Assembly (NCBI RefSeq): GCF_004363805.1
Contig: NZ_SNZP01000008.1
Location: 62,001-126,000 of the forward strand
DNA length: 64,000 bases
From: Paludibacterium purpuratum
GTDB lineage: Bacteria; Pseudomonadota; Gammaproteobacteria; Burkholderiales; Chromobacteriaceae
Reading direction: 5' to 3'
Part shown: positions 44,609 to 54,180 of the stretch, one piece after another
How positions within the stretch are numbered: the stretch's first letter is position 1
Layout: each line of letters begins with the position of its first letter
Translations under genes and position numbers: made by a program
Notes under the pieces: generated by a model
Databases searched by the model: none
What the model saw: the letters and a program-made list of their open reading frames with translations, nothing else
Told to the model about the DNA's origin: nothing

Positions 44609-45160
44609 ATGAAGCGACAATTCCCGGGACGCATCCCCGCTGTCCTATGCACAACGCTATTGATGATGAGCCAAGCATGGGGCGGCTCCACGATATGGAC
44701 CCCACCGAGCGCATGCACAACACTCAATTGCGACGCCACGATCGTACACGCCAACATCACCAGCAGTTCGACCAACCCTGGCGGCAGTGTCGAACCTTTT
44801 GTACTGCAGGTGCACAGCTCGCCACAATATTGCATGCGCCTGGATGTATTTAATCAAAGCGCATGGATGCACATCGCGGTGGTCGCCCCGGATGGGACGG
44901 TATGGCGCAATTTCGGACGCGCGCCGAACGATTATCGACCGCTGGTGGTGGTGCCGAGCGGAGTGCAAGGGTGGTATACGGTACAGATCTCCTTGGTAGG
45001 TGGACGCACCGCCACACCGGGCGTGCACTACAATGCCGACCTGGCCTACGGCCGCTACACCAGCGTAGCCAACCCCAACTGCGCCAACCCGACGCCGCCG
45101 TCCCTGAAGGCGAAGGACGCCGACCAGATTGCCGGCCCCTCGAACCAAACGAGCAAGTAA
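44609..45160 (+). CDS. Secreted protein of unknown function with four cysteines
   Basis: 183 residues. The N-terminal signal peptide (MKRQFPGRIPAVLCTTLLMMSQAWG) is followed by a mature chain with two early cysteines (CTTLNC), one in the middle (QYCMRLDVF) and one near the end (NPNCANP), so one or two disulfide bonds are likely. The middle has alternating hydrophobic strands (MHIAVVAPDGTVWRNFG, GWYTVQISLVGG) reminiscent of a small beta-sandwich like pre-peptidase C-terminal domains, and a low-complexity tail. AGGA is 9 bases ahead. Ends at a bidirectional terminator. Confidence 0.78.
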   Translation: MKRQFPGRIPAVLCTTLLMMSQAWGGSTIWTPPSACTTLNCDATIVHANITSSSTNPGGSVEPFVLQVHSSPQYCMRLDVFNQSAWMHIAVVAPDGTVWRNFGRAPNDYRPLVVVPSGVQGWYTVQISLVGGRTATPGVHYNADLAYGRYTSVANPNCANPTPPSLKAKDADQIAGPSNQTSK

Positions 45161-45190
45161 GGCAGGCACCTATTGCAGGTACGCACCACG

Positions 45191-45224
45191 CAAAAAAGCC
45201 AACCCGTATGGGTTGGCTTTTTTA
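45191..45224. terminator. Bidirectional intrinsic terminator between the secreted protein gene and tRNA-Phe
   Basis: Stem AAGCCAACCC / GGGTTGGCTT (10 bp, loop GTAT) flanked by A6 and T6. It ends the plus-strand transcript 30 bp after the stop and also the minus-strand tRNA-Phe transcript. Confidence 0.92.
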
Positions 45225-45231
45225 CTAATTC

Positions 45232-45307
45232 TGGTGGCCAATCTCGGAATCGAACCAAGGACACGCGGATTTTCAATCCGCTGCTCTACCAACTGAGCTA
45301 ATTGGCC
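45232..45307 (-). tRNA. tRNA-Phe (GAA)
   Basis: 76-base tRNA on the minus strand with CCA encoded. Acceptor GGCCAAT / ATTGGCC, D arm GCTCAGTTGGTAGAGC, anticodon stem GCGGA / TCCGC with loop TTGAAAA (anticodon GAA), five-base variable loop and T arm with GGTTCGATTCC. No integrase or duplicated 3' end is nearby, so there is no sign of use as an attachment site. Confidence 0.97.
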
Positions 45308-45513
45308 AACTTTTCTGCGGCTGTGAGCCGTTCAGAGGTCGCCATTTAACCAGAGCCACCCAGGCCCGTCAAGCATTTTGGCGTAAATTTTCCTTCCCGT
45401 TTATCGGAAAAATAAAACCTACAGAAGAAACAGCCACTTGTCCTGCCACACCTTTTTGTTGCATCGAACACCCCGCCCGCAGCAGACGGGGTGCGGCAAA
45501 GAGGAAACGGCGA

Positions 45514-46578
45514 TCAGGCAGTCAATACGCCGCGGCGCACCTGATCCTCCTCCATCGATTCGAACAATGCTTTGAAGTTACCTTCGCCGAAACCATCGTT
45601 GTGCTTGCGCTGGATGATTTCGAAGAACACCGGTCCGATCACGGTTTCGGTAAAGATCTGTAGCAAGGTGCCGCCGCCTTCGGTCGGTGCGCCATCGATC
45701 AGGATACGATTGCGCTGCATTCTCGCCAGATCTTCGCCATGGCCCGGCACGCGCCGATCGACACGTTCGTAATAGGTATCCGGCGTATCGAGGAACTTCA
45801 CACCGCCGGCGCGCAATTGCTCCACCGTGGCATAGATATCCTCGGTCGCCAAGGCAATGTGCTGAATCCCCTCCCCGCTGTAGAGACGCAAGAACTCCTC
45901 GATCTGGCTCTTGTCATCGGCCGACTGGTTGATCGGGATGCGGATTTTGCCGCATGGGCTGACCATGGCGCGCGAGGTCAAACCGGTCAGCTTGCCTTCG
46001 ATGTCGAAGTAGCGAATTTCGCGGAAGTTGGCGATGGCGGTATAGAAGCCGGCCCAAACGTCCATATTGCCGCGCGCGACATTGTGCGTCAGGTGGTCGA
46101 TTTCCAGCAGACCGGCGCCCTTGACTTGCCAGTCGGCCCCCGGCAACGGCTCGAAGTCCACATCGTAGATATGGCGGTCGCCATAACGATCGACCAGATA
46201 AATCGCCGAGCCGCCGATTCCCTGGATGGCGGGAATATTCAGCTCCATGGCGCCGACCGGGTGCTCATAGGGCTTGGCACCGTGTGCCAGCGCGTACTCG
46301 TAGGCGAGAGCGGCATCTTTGACACGCCAGGCCATGGCGCAGACCGAGGGGCCGTGTGTCTTGGCAAAATCCACAAAGGGCGCCACCGGCTCGCCATTGA
46401 TGATGAAGTTGATGTCGCCCTGACGGTACAAGGTCACATTGCGATGACGGTGGCGAGCCACGGCGGCAAAGCCGAGCGACTTGAACAGCTCGCCGAGTCT
46501 GGCAACGCCGTCGGCATCTGCCGCGGTATATTCGACAAACTCGAAGCCGTCGGTGGCCAGCGGATTGATCGGGTTCAT
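45514..46578 (-). CDS. hpd: 4-hydroxyphenylpyruvate dioxygenase
   Basis: Non-haem Fe(II) enzyme turning 4-hydroxyphenylpyruvate into homogentisate in tyrosine breakdown. The start MNPINPLATDGFEFVEYTAAD at 46578 gives 354 residues; upstream frame ignored. Iron ligands are visible as the His in IDHLTHNVARGNMD, the His in GIQHIALATEDI and the Glu in GPVFFEIIQRK. The C-terminal LLQIFTETVIGPVFFEIIQR is diagnostic. It follows phhA by 64 bp on the same strand. Homogentisate dioxygenase is not adjacent. Confidence 0.96.
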   Translation of the reverse strand: MNPINPLATDGFEFVEYTAADADGVARLGELFKSLGFAAVARHRHRNVTLYRQGDINFIINGEPVAPFVDFAKTHGPSVCAMAWRVKDAALAYEYALAHGAKPYEHPVGAMELNIPAIQGIGGSAIYLVDRYGDRHIYDVDFEPLPGADWQVKGAGLLEIDHLTHNVARGNMDVWAGFYTAIANFREIRYFDIEGKLTGLTSRAMVSPCGKIRIPINQSADDKSQIEEFLRLYSGEGIQHIALATEDIYATVEQLRAGGVKFLDTPDTYYERVDRRVPGHGEDLARMQRNRILIDGAPTEGGGTLLQIFTETVIGPVFFEIIQRKHNDGFGEGNFKALFESMEEDQVRRGVLTA

Positions 46579-46642
46579 GCAGTTTCTCCGTTGTTTTCTT
46601 CTGATGTGAGCCATCCTCTGAGGGATCTCGGCCCAAAGGGTC

Positions 46643-47419
46643 TTAGAACAACTTATCCGCCCAGCGGGCGAACTCGTCCTCCAATTGATCGAAGCTGTCG
46701 ATAACGAACAGCTTTTGTTGCATGTGCCAAATATCGTATGTCTCGGCACTGACCACTTCGATATCGAAGGATCGTTTTTCCGTCTGATCCGACAAACTGA
46801 ACAGCACCTCGTCCGGCGAGGACAAGATGCCCGAGCCATAGATGCGATGCTGGCCATGCTCGCGGATCAGACCGAATTCGACGGTGTACCAGTAAATGCG
46901 CGGCAGCCATTGTTTGGCGGGATGATCCAATTCGAAAGCGCGCACACCCACTTGCCCGAAACGCTCGAAAAAGGCGCAGAAGCGCCGGTCCGTCAACAAC
47001 GGCACATGCCCCATCAGGTCGTGGAACATGTCGGGGGCCGGGGTATACCCCAACTCCTCCGGCTTGCGGATAAAATCGGTCGAGGGAAAATGGCGCGATG
47101 CCAACAACGCAAAAAATTCTTCGTCCGGCACAATGCCGTCGACCCGCACCAAACGCCAACCGGTCGTTGCTTCGATGCGATCGCTGATGTCGGCCAAGCG
47201 CGGAATGTGATCCCGCGGGAAATCGACCATCTCCAAACCTGCCAGGAATTCCCGGCAGGCCCTCCCCGGTAAAACGCGCTGCTGATTGGCCAGTAATGTC
47301 GCCCAGGTTTGATGCTCGATATCGCTGTAGGCCGGCACGGCGACGCGATGAATATCGCGCTCGTGGACTAATGCCATCTTCATGTCCTGCCGGATCAAAC
47401 CCGCTTCAGTGGTATACAT
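46643..47419 (-). CDS. phhA: Phenylalanine 4-monooxygenase PhhA
   Basis: Monomeric bacterial, tetrahydropterin-dependent hydroxylase converting phenylalanine to tyrosine. 258 residues without the regulatory ACT domain of animal enzymes. Iron ligands His133 and His138 (PDMFHDLMGHVPL) and Glu181 (YWYTVEFGLI). Promoter boxes lie upstream, back to back with those of the Lrp-type regulator, which probably controls it. With hpd it forms the phenylalanine-to-homogentisate arm; the aminotransferase step must be encoded elsewhere. No PCD (phhB) gene is beside it. Confidence 0.96.
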   Translation of the reverse strand: MYTTEAGLIRQDMKMALVHERDIHRVAVPAYSDIEHQTWATLLANQQRVLPGRACREFLAGLEMVDFPRDHIPRLADISDRIEATTGWRLVRVDGIVPDEEFFALLASRHFPSTDFIRKPEELGYTPAPDMFHDLMGHVPLLTDRRFCAFFERFGQVGVRAFELDHPAKQWLPRIYWYTVEFGLIREHGQHRIYGSGILSSPDEVLFSLSDQTEKRSFDIEVVSAETYDIWHMQQKLFVIDSFDQLEDEFARWADKLF

Positions 47420-47485
47420 TGCATCTTTCCCTTACTTATTGATTCCGAAGAGATAACTTCCGCGTGTAAAATAAGCTTGTTAGGC

Positions 47486-47538
47486 ATTTTATTCTAGAGA
47501 AGTCGCTCGCCAATTTCATGGCTAATATGCCTTATAAT
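47486..47538. promoter_or_regulatory. Back-to-back promoters of phhA and the Lrp-type gene
   Basis: Minus strand: TTGGCG (47508-47513), 16-base spacer and TAAAAT (47486-47491) for phhA. Plus strand: a perfect TATAAT at 47533-47538, with only a weak -35 region, for the regulator. AT-rich sequence with a TAAAAT/ATTTTA repeat lies beside the phhA -10 box, a likely place for Lrp binding. Confidence 0.55.
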
Positions 47539-47588
47539 GCGAATACAAAAGAACAATATTTCAACATAACCAAACAAAAGGACAAGAG

Positions 47589-48068
47589 ATGCCAAGTCTT
47601 ACATTAGATAAGACCGACTTGAGGATTCTGGCGGAACTGCAACTCAACGGGAGATTGACCAACGTTGAACTGGCGGAACGAGTGGCCTTGTCCCCGTCCC
47701 CCTGCCTGCGTCGGCTGAAACAGCTCGAAGAATCGGGGGTCATCAGCCAATATGTTGCGCTTTTGGATCCCGCCAAGATCGGTCTTGGGCTACAAGCGTT
47801 CGTGCGCGTCACCCTGGAGAAACGCGGCAATGCCCACAACGAGACGTTCGTCAAAGCGGTGCAGGGCTGGAGCGAGGTCATCAACTGTTTCGCCATGACC
47901 GGGGAAATGGACTATTTGCTTCAGGTGTACTTCGAGGACATGGAGCACTTTTCGCGCTTTGTGATGAACGAGTTGCTGCAGCAAGCAGGGGTCGAGGACG
48001 TCAAGTCCAGCTTTGTGCTCAAGGAATTCAAACGCACAACCTCGCTGCCGCTCAATCACCTGCGCTAA
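47589..48068 (+). CDS. Lrp/AsnC-family transcriptional regulator
   Basis: 159 residues: N-terminal helix-turn-helix (about 5-60: LDKTDLRILAELQLNGRLTNVELAERVALSPSPCLRRLKQLEESGVI) and a C-terminal RAM/effector-binding domain (about 70-150, with FAMTGEMDYLLQVYFEDMEHF). AAAGGA ribosome binding site. It is divergent from phhA, so it most likely senses phenylalanine or tyrosine and controls phhA-hpd, as Lrp-type regulators do next to aromatic catabolic genes. The assignment to that operon is inference from position. Confidence 0.92.
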   Translation: MPSLTLDKTDLRILAELQLNGRLTNVELAERVALSPSPCLRRLKQLEESGVISQYVALLDPAKIGLGLQAFVRVTLEKRGNAHNETFVKAVQGWSEVINCFAMTGEMDYLLQVYFEDMEHFSRFVMNELLQQAGVEDVKSSFVLKEFKRTTSLPLNHLR

Positions 48069-48149
48069 CCATTCCGGCCGGAACGGAACGGCACCGTTCC
48101 GGCCCCCTCGCCCCGCCCGACGACAAGGGCTCCGCCCCAAGGGAGACTG

Positions 48150-49961
48150 ATGCGTTTCAAACCGTTGGCGCTACAGGTTTTGCAGCAGATTCTGCTGTAT
48201 GCCGTCCTGTTCTGGTTGCTGGTCAGCGCCGTACGCGCCGGCCTACTGTTCTCGCAAGGGCAAAAACACCTGGCCGAGATTCCCGATACCGTCAACACGC
48301 TGTATATGCCGCTATTGGCACAAAGTGTTTGGGACGTCGAACTTGCGACGACTCAAAAAGAGCTGGCCAGTATCAGCGCGATCAACGGCGTGGAGTCGGT
48401 TTTGCTGGAAACTCGTCTAGGACAGCGGTTGCGCTATGTACGCCCGCACTCAGACGGCGAACACCACAATATTTATCGTCTGGACGTCCACCTCAACCAT
48501 GGCAACCGCGAATCGCTCGGCACACTAACGCTGTACGTCTCAAACACGCTGGTCCAGCGCGAAATCGCCAACGACCTGATCAGCAGCATGGCGCAACGCG
48601 TACTGGACTTCATGGCGCTGGCGCTGCTGATCGTCTTCATCCTGCGCCGTCGTTTCGTCGTCCCGGTCCAGCAACTCGCCCAGGCAGCACGAGCGTTCGT
48701 CCCGGGCGAGCCGGCGCCAGCCTTCCGTCTGCAGTATCCTGCCGGCGTAGAAGATGAAATGACCCAATTGCTGGCTTCCTTCAATGCCATGCGAGCCAGC
48801 ATCAACAACCACCTGGCCGAACGCAAGCGCTATGAAACCGCGCTGAAACAGGCGCGCGACGAGTTGGCCAGCCGGGTGGAGGAACGTACCGCCCGGCTAG
48901 ACCGACTGCTGAATTTTCAGCAACTGATCTCCGCGGTGTCATCGCGTTTCATCAACATTCCGCTCGACGAAATCGACGGCGCCATGGAGCAAACGCTGGC
49001 GCAGATCGGCACCTTCATGGAGGTAGACCGCTGCTACTTGATCGGCGTCGACCAACTGCAGGTAGTCAGCATGGTGCACGAATGGCAGGCCGCGGGGATT
49101 GCGCCGGGCGCAGAAGGACTGGACTTTGCACCGCTGTCATCCCGCCCGGCCCTGTTCGCCACCCTATTACGCGAAGGTGTGCTGAACATTCCAAACTGCC
49201 GCCAGATACCGTCGTTCGGGCACACGCAAACGCAGTGCGACATCCAGAGCCTGCTGATGATCCGCATCGACTACCTCGACCAACCGGTGGGGGTCTTCGG
49301 TTGCGACATGGTGCACAGTCCGCGGCAGTGGCAAGACGAGGAACAGCTTTTGGTGCGCTTGCTGGGGGATATGTTCGCCAACATGATCATTCGCCGGCAG
49401 CAACTGCACGCGCTGTCCGACACCCAGCAACAACTAGAGGAAGCCAACGCCCACTTAGCGCGTATGGCGCTCTCCGACAGCTTGACGGGACTCGCCAACC
49501 GACGCCATTTTGACGAAGAAAAGCGCCAAGCATTCGACAAAGCGCGTCGCAAGGGCGCCCCCTTCGCGCTGATCATGCTGGATATCGATTTTTTCAAGGA
49601 GTACAACGACCACTACGGCCACCAGGCAGGCGATCAGTGTCTGCAGCGTCTAGCCGCGCTATTGACCTCGCTCTTCACCTACCCCGGCGAATTGCCGGCC
49701 CGCATCGGCGGCGAGGAGTTTGCCGTTTTACTGCCCGGCATCGATTACCAAGGGGCACTGAAACGGGCAGAGGCCCTGCGCCAGGCCGTCTGGGACTTGA
49801 ACATGCCGCATGCCAACTCGCGTATCGCCGACCGCGTTACCGTCAGCCTCGGCGCCATTGCCATGGATCCGGGTCTACACAGTGGTGTCGAACAGATGAT
49901 CGCCGATGCCGATGCCGCGCTCTATCGAGCCAAAGCCTCGGGCCGCAACTGCATCGGATAA
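48150..49961 (+). CDS. Membrane diguanylate cyclase with HAMP, GAF and GGDEF domains
   Basis: 603 residues. Helix 1 (about 8-34), a periplasmic sensing region (about 35-145), helix 2 (about 150-170), HAMP (about 172-225), coiled coil, GAF (about 260-430) and GGDEF (about 440-603). The catalytic motif is GGEEF at 520-524, with DSLTGLANRRHFDE at the domain start, so c-di-GMP synthesis is expected. The inhibitory RxxD site five residues before GGEEF is replaced by PGEL, so product feedback is probably absent. Preceded by AAGGGAG. Followed by a strong terminator. No EAL domain. Confidence 0.92.
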   Translation: MRFKPLALQVLQQILLYAVLFWLLVSAVRAGLLFSQGQKHLAEIPDTVNTLYMPLLAQSVWDVELATTQKELASISAINGVESVLLETRLGQRLRYVRPHSDGEHHNIYRLDVHLNHGNRESLGTLTLYVSNTLVQREIANDLISSMAQRVLDFMALALLIVFILRRRFVVPVQQLAQAARAFVPGEPAPAFRLQYPAGVEDEMTQLLASFNAMRASINNHLAERKRYETALKQARDELASRVEERTARLDRLLNFQQLISAVSSRFINIPLDEIDGAMEQTLAQIGTFMEVDRCYLIGVDQLQVVSMVHEWQAAGIAPGAEGLDFAPLSSRPALFATLLREGVLNIPNCRQIPSFGHTQTQCDIQSLLMIRIDYLDQPVGVFGCDMVHSPRQWQDEEQLLVRLLGDMFANMIIRRQQLHALSDTQQQLEEANAHLARMALSDSLTGLANRRHFDEEKRQAFDKARRKGAPFALIMLDIDFFKEYNDHYGHQAGDQCLQRLAALLTSLFTYPGELPARIGGEEFAVLLPGIDYQGALKRAEALRQAVWDLNMPHANSRIADRVTVSLGAIAMDPGLHSGVEQMIADADAALYRAKASGRNCIG

Positions 49962-50033
49962 GCTCAACGAGCGCCCTGCAGACGCATAATCCGGAATTCC
50001 CCTATTTTCCGTAATGATATTGAATTCGGCTCT

Positions 50034-50077
50034 AAAAATGAAAACGGGCGACATGACAGTCGCCCGTTTTCATTTTT
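50034..50077. terminator. Strong bidirectional terminator
   Basis: 19-bp perfect stem (50034-50052 with 50059-50077), loop ATGACA, with five A bases at the left edge and five T bases at the right. It ends both the diguanylate cyclase gene and the convergent 24-residue gene. Confidence 0.93.
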
Positions 50078-50088
50078 CAGCCAATGGC

Positions 50089-50163
50089 TTAGCGTGCATA
50101 GCGACGGCCTTGACGGTGGTAAACACTCCAAGCCAGACGCAATTGGGTCAACAGGTTCAACAT
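50089..50163 (-). CDS. Small basic protein of 24 residues
   Basis: Short gene with full expression signals: AAAGGAGAG six bases before the ATG, a TAA stop and an intrinsic terminator 12 bp later. A sigma-70-like promoter (50230-50258) lies about 65 bp upstream. The product starts MLNLLTQLRLAWSVYHRQ and ends in a basic Arg/Tyr tail; the first half would form an amphipathic helix suited to membrane binding. Six Arg/His/Lys-type positive residues and no acidic residue. No family was recognised; some similarity in style to small YjiS/DUF1127-type peptides is possible but not shown. Confidence 0.7.
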   Translation of the reverse strand: MLNLLTQLRLAWSVYHRQGRRYAR

Positions 50164-50229
50164 GGTACTCTCCTTTAATTTAGCAATCCGGATACCGCCT
50201 TATATGGCATTTATGTTATCCGAGCCCCA

Positions 50230-50258
50230 AAGATACCCACACCACCTAACCCGGTCAA
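50230..50258 (-). promoter_or_regulatory. Promoter of the 24-residue gene
   Basis: Minus-strand TTGACC (50253-50258), 17-base spacer, TATCTT (50230-50235). Leaves a leader of about 60 bases that can fold a GGATA / TATCC stem just before the ribosome binding site. Confidence 0.6.
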
Positions 50259-50393
50259 TGACATAACATATCTTTTCAGATAGTTCTTATTATTATTAAA
50301 TTATTATAAAACACCCAAAACCAAGAAATTAGCCGCCCCACAGCGAGATAAGCCCATGATTCATCTGTGGCATATCCGCGACGTCGACAAGTA

Positions 50394-50430
50394 AAAGCAA
50401 AACAGCTCCGCCTGATTGCGCGGAGCTGTT
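50394..50430 (-). terminator. Intrinsic terminator of ahcY-metF
   Basis: 11-bp stem AACAGCTCCGC / GCGGAGCTGTT (50401-50411 with 50420-50430), followed on the minus strand by TTGCTTTTAC. It lies 23 bp past the metF stop. Confidence 0.85.
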
Positions 50431-50453
50431 TGCATCAACGAAGCGCTGTGCGA

Positions 50454-51290
50454 CTAAAGACCCAGGCGCTGCCAGATGGTCGACACCGTCCCCGCCTGGT
50501 TCAAGGTATAGAAGTGCAAGCCAGGCGCCCCGGCCTGCAGCAACCGGTCGCACAGCTCGGTCACGACGTCCAGGCCCAAAGCACGCACCGAGGCCACATC
50601 ATCGCCATAGGCTTGCATGCGCAGGCGCAGCCAACGCGGCACCTCGGTACCGCAAGCATCCGAAAAACGGCACATCTGACTGAAATTGGCGATAGGCATG
50701 ATGCCCGGCACGATGGGCGCCGTCACGCCGCGAGCGCGAATTTCGTCGACGAAGCGAAAGTAGCTGTCGGCATTGAAAAAATACTGCGTAATCGCCGAAT
50801 CGGCTCCAGCACCCATTTTACGAACAAAGTTGTTCAGATCATCCTCCGCCGAACGTGCCTGAGGATGGAACTCGGGATAGGCCGCCACTTCGATATGAAA
50901 GTGATCGCCGTGTTCGGCGCGGATGAATTCGACCAGCTCGTTGGCGTAGCGAAACTCGCCCGCCTCCACCATCCCCGACGGCATATCGCCGCGCAGAGCC
51001 ACGATATGACGCACCCCGTGCGCGCGGTACTCGTCGAGCATGGCGCGGATATTGGCACGGGTGGAGCCGATACACGATAAATGCGGCGCCACCGCCAGCC
51101 CGTGCGAGCGGATTTCCTGCACCGTGGCCAAGGTGCCTTCGCGTGTACTCCCCCCGGCGCCGAAGGTCACCGAAAAGAATTCAGGCTTGAGCGGTGCCAG
51201 TTGCCGCAGCGTATTCTTGAGCCGGGTCATGCCTTCCGGCGTCTTCGGCGGAAAAAATTCGAAACTGAAATTGGATGTCCGTTCAGCCAT
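50454..51290 (-). CDS. metF: 5,10-methylenetetrahydrofolate reductase MetF
   Basis: FAD-dependent TIM-barrel enzyme reducing methylene-THF to methyl-THF, the methyl donor for homocysteine. 278 residues. Signatures: SFEFFPPKTPEGMTRL at the N-terminus (with the catalytic Glu), SVTFGAGGSTREGTL, HIVALRGDMP and the FAD-contacting EFHPQARSAEDDLNNFVRKMGAGADSAITQYFFN region. GGGGAGAG ribosome binding site. It follows ahcY by 94 bp and is under the same riboswitch if no promoter lies in that gap. Confidence 0.96.
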   Translation of the reverse strand: MAERTSNFSFEFFPPKTPEGMTRLKNTLRQLAPLKPEFFSVTFGAGGSTREGTLATVQEIRSHGLAVAPHLSCIGSTRANIRAMLDEYRAHGVRHIVALRGDMPSGMVEAGEFRYANELVEFIRAEHGDHFHIEVAAYPEFHPQARSAEDDLNNFVRKMGAGADSAITQYFFNADSYFRFVDEIRARGVTAPIVPGIMPIANFSQMCRFSDACGTEVPRWLRLRMQAYGDDVASVRALGLDVVTELCDRLLQAGAPGLHFYTLNQAGTVSTIWQRLGL

Positions 51291-51384
51291 GCTCTCCCCT
51301 GGTTTCTCTATTTTTCGATGCCCGCCACAGCGGGCGGGAGGCTCTGATTCTAGCCCGCGGCCTCCCTGCCCGCCGAGTCATCCA

Positions 51385-52785
51385 TCAATAACGATAGTGC
51401 TCCGCCTTATAAGGCCCAGCCACCGGTACACCGATATAAGCGGACTGTTCGGTACTCAATTCGGTCAACTCGGCGCCAATGCGCGTCAGATGCAAGCGCG
51501 CCACTTTCTCGTCCAGGTGCTTGGGCAACACGTAGACCTGCTTCTGGTACTGCCCGCCGCGCTGGAACAACTCCATCTGCGCCAGCACCTGGTTGGTGAA
51601 GGAGTTGGACATCACAAAGCTCGGATGGCCGGTCGCGCAGCCCAAGTTCACCAGCCGTCCTTCGGCCAGCAGGATGATGCGCTTGCCGTCCGGGAACACG
51701 ATGTGGTCGACCTGCGGCTTGATGTTCTCCCAGCGATACTGGCGCAGACTGGAGACCTCGATTTCCGAGTCGAAGTGACCGATATTGCAGACGATGGCCT
51801 GATTGCGCATGGCTTTCATGTGCGCATGATTGATCACGTTCACGTTGCCGGTTGCCGTGACGAAGATATCGGCCTTGTCGGCGACCCGATCCATCTGCAC
51901 CACGCGATAACCTTCCATGGCCGCCTGCAACGCGCAGATCGGATCGATTTCGGTTACCCACACAGTGGCGCCCAGGCCGCGCAGGCTCTGCGCGCACCCT
52001 TTGCCCACGTCGCCATAGCCGGCCACCACCGCCACCTTGCCGGCGATCATCACGTCGGTTGCGCGCTTGATGCCGTCCACCAGCGATTCACGGCAGCCAT
52101 ACAGGTTGTCGAACTTCGATTTGGTAACGGAATCGTTGACGTTGAATGCAGGGAACGGCAGGTGGCCATCCTTCTGCAATTGATACAGTCGATGCACGCC
52201 GGTCGTGGTCTCTTCGGTCACCCCCTTGATCAAGGCCAGACGCTTGGAGTACCACTGGCCGTCAAGCGCCAGATGGCGCTGAATGGCGGCGTATAGCGCT
52301 GTCTCTTCGGGGTTGCCTGGGTTGGCGAGCACCTTCCGGTCGGCCTCGGCGCGCGCGCCCAGCATCAACAGCAGCGTCGCATCGCCACCGTCGTCGAGAA
52401 TCATGTTGGCGGCTTGTCCGGCCGGCCATTCGAAAATGCGGTGGGTGTATTCCCAGTATTCGTCCAGGCTCTCTCCCTTGAAGGCGAACACGGGGATGCC
52501 GGCGGCGGCGATGGCAGCGGCGGCGTGGTCCTGAGTGGAGAAAATGTTGCACGATGCCCAGCGAACCTCGGCGCCCAGCGCCACCAGCGTCTCGATCAGT
52601 ACACCGGTTTGAATGGTCATGTGCAGCGAGCCGGCGATGCGCGCGCCAGCCAGCGGCCGCGAATGGCCATACTCGGCTCGCAAAGCCATCAACCCGGGCA
52701 TTTCGGTCTCGGCAATACTGAGTTCCTTGCGGCCCCAGTCGGCCTGCTTGATGTCGGCAACCAGATAATCGGTGAAGTCAGCCAT
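51385..52785 (-). CDS. ahcY: S-adenosylhomocysteine hydrolase AhcY
   Basis: NAD-dependent, reversible hydrolysis of S-adenosylhomocysteine to adenosine and homocysteine. The start [22 protein letters not shown] at 52785 has AAAGGA ahead and gives 466 residues, the long bacterial form. Signatures: [47 protein letters not shown] with the catalytic Lys/Asp, the NAD-binding [17 protein letters not shown], and the C-terminal KAEHYRY. An SAH riboswitch with an alternative terminator precedes it. It sits between metK and metF, an arrangement covering the whole methyl cycle. Confidence 0.97.
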   Translation of the reverse strand: MADFTDYLVADIKQADWGRKELSIAETEMPGLMALRAEYGHSRPLAGARIAGSLHMTIQTGVLIETLVALGAEVRWASCNIFSTQDHAAAAIAAAGIPVFAFKGESLDEYWEYTHRIFEWPAGQAANMILDDGGDATLLLMLGARAEADRKVLANPGNPEETALYAAIQRHLALDGQWYSKRLALIKGVTEETTTGVHRLYQLQKDGHLPFPAFNVNDSVTKSKFDNLYGCRESLVDGIKRATDVMIAGKVAVVAGYGDVGKGCAQSLRGLGATVWVTEIDPICALQAAMEGYRVVQMDRVADKADIFVTATGNVNVINHAHMKAMRNQAIVCNIGHFDSEIEVSSLRQYRWENIKPQVDHIVFPDGKRIILLAEGRLVNLGCATGHPSFVMSNSFTNQVLAQMELFQRGGQYQKQVYVLPKHLDEKVARLHLTRIGAELTELSTEQSAYIGVPVAGPYKAEHYRY

Positions 52786-52823
52786 CGTGTCTTCCTTTAC
52801 ACGCGGCCGAGGGGGAAGGAGGC

Positions 52824-52875
52824 AAAAGCGCTTACCTGTCCTCCCGCACCTCGGCACGGATTGTCAGGTAAGCGC
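52824..52875 (-). terminator. Regulated terminator of the SAH riboswitch
   Basis: 11-bp stem: minus-strand GCGCTTACCTG (52865-52875) pairs with CAGGTAAGCGC (52828-52838), followed by TTTTGCC. The first arm is the 3' part of the aptamer, so aptamer folding and this terminator exclude each other. SAH binding should favour readthrough into ahcY. Confidence 0.85.
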
Positions 52876-52923
52876 CGTTTTGAACCGGGCCTGGGACGCT
52901 TAGCGTCTCGCAGCGCTTCCCGG
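52867..52923 (-). promoter_or_regulatory. S-adenosylhomocysteine (SAH) riboswitch aptamer
   Basis: On the minus strand, the region just after the metK stop matches the SAH riboswitch: P1 CCGGG / CCCGG, the conserved GAAGCGCTGCGA, P2 GACGC / GCGTC with loop TAA, the CCAGGC joint, the TTCAAAA linker and the pseudoknot strand CGGCGCTTA. These conserved parts and their order agree with the published aptamer of Ralstonia. It precedes ahcY-metF and should activate them when SAH is high. Position 10 bp after the metK stop means the message comes from metK readthrough or a promoter inside metK. Confidence 0.94.
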
Positions 52924-52934
52924 ATGCAATCGAT

Positions 52935-54104
<1,170 letters not shown>

Positions 54105-54180
54105 TTTGATGTGCTTTCCGAATAATCTACATTCGTAATGATAAAATACGCGACTTTAACGCGACTTGAATCCCTTGCCC

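Noticed and set aside
45232-45307. tRNA-Phe as a mobile element attachment site
   Set aside because: No integrase, no repeat of the tRNA 3' end and no change in gene type around it.
54105-54180. SAM riboswitch in front of metK
   Set aside because: The 76-bp gap is too short and has none of the SAM-I, SAM-II or SAM-IV conserved parts.
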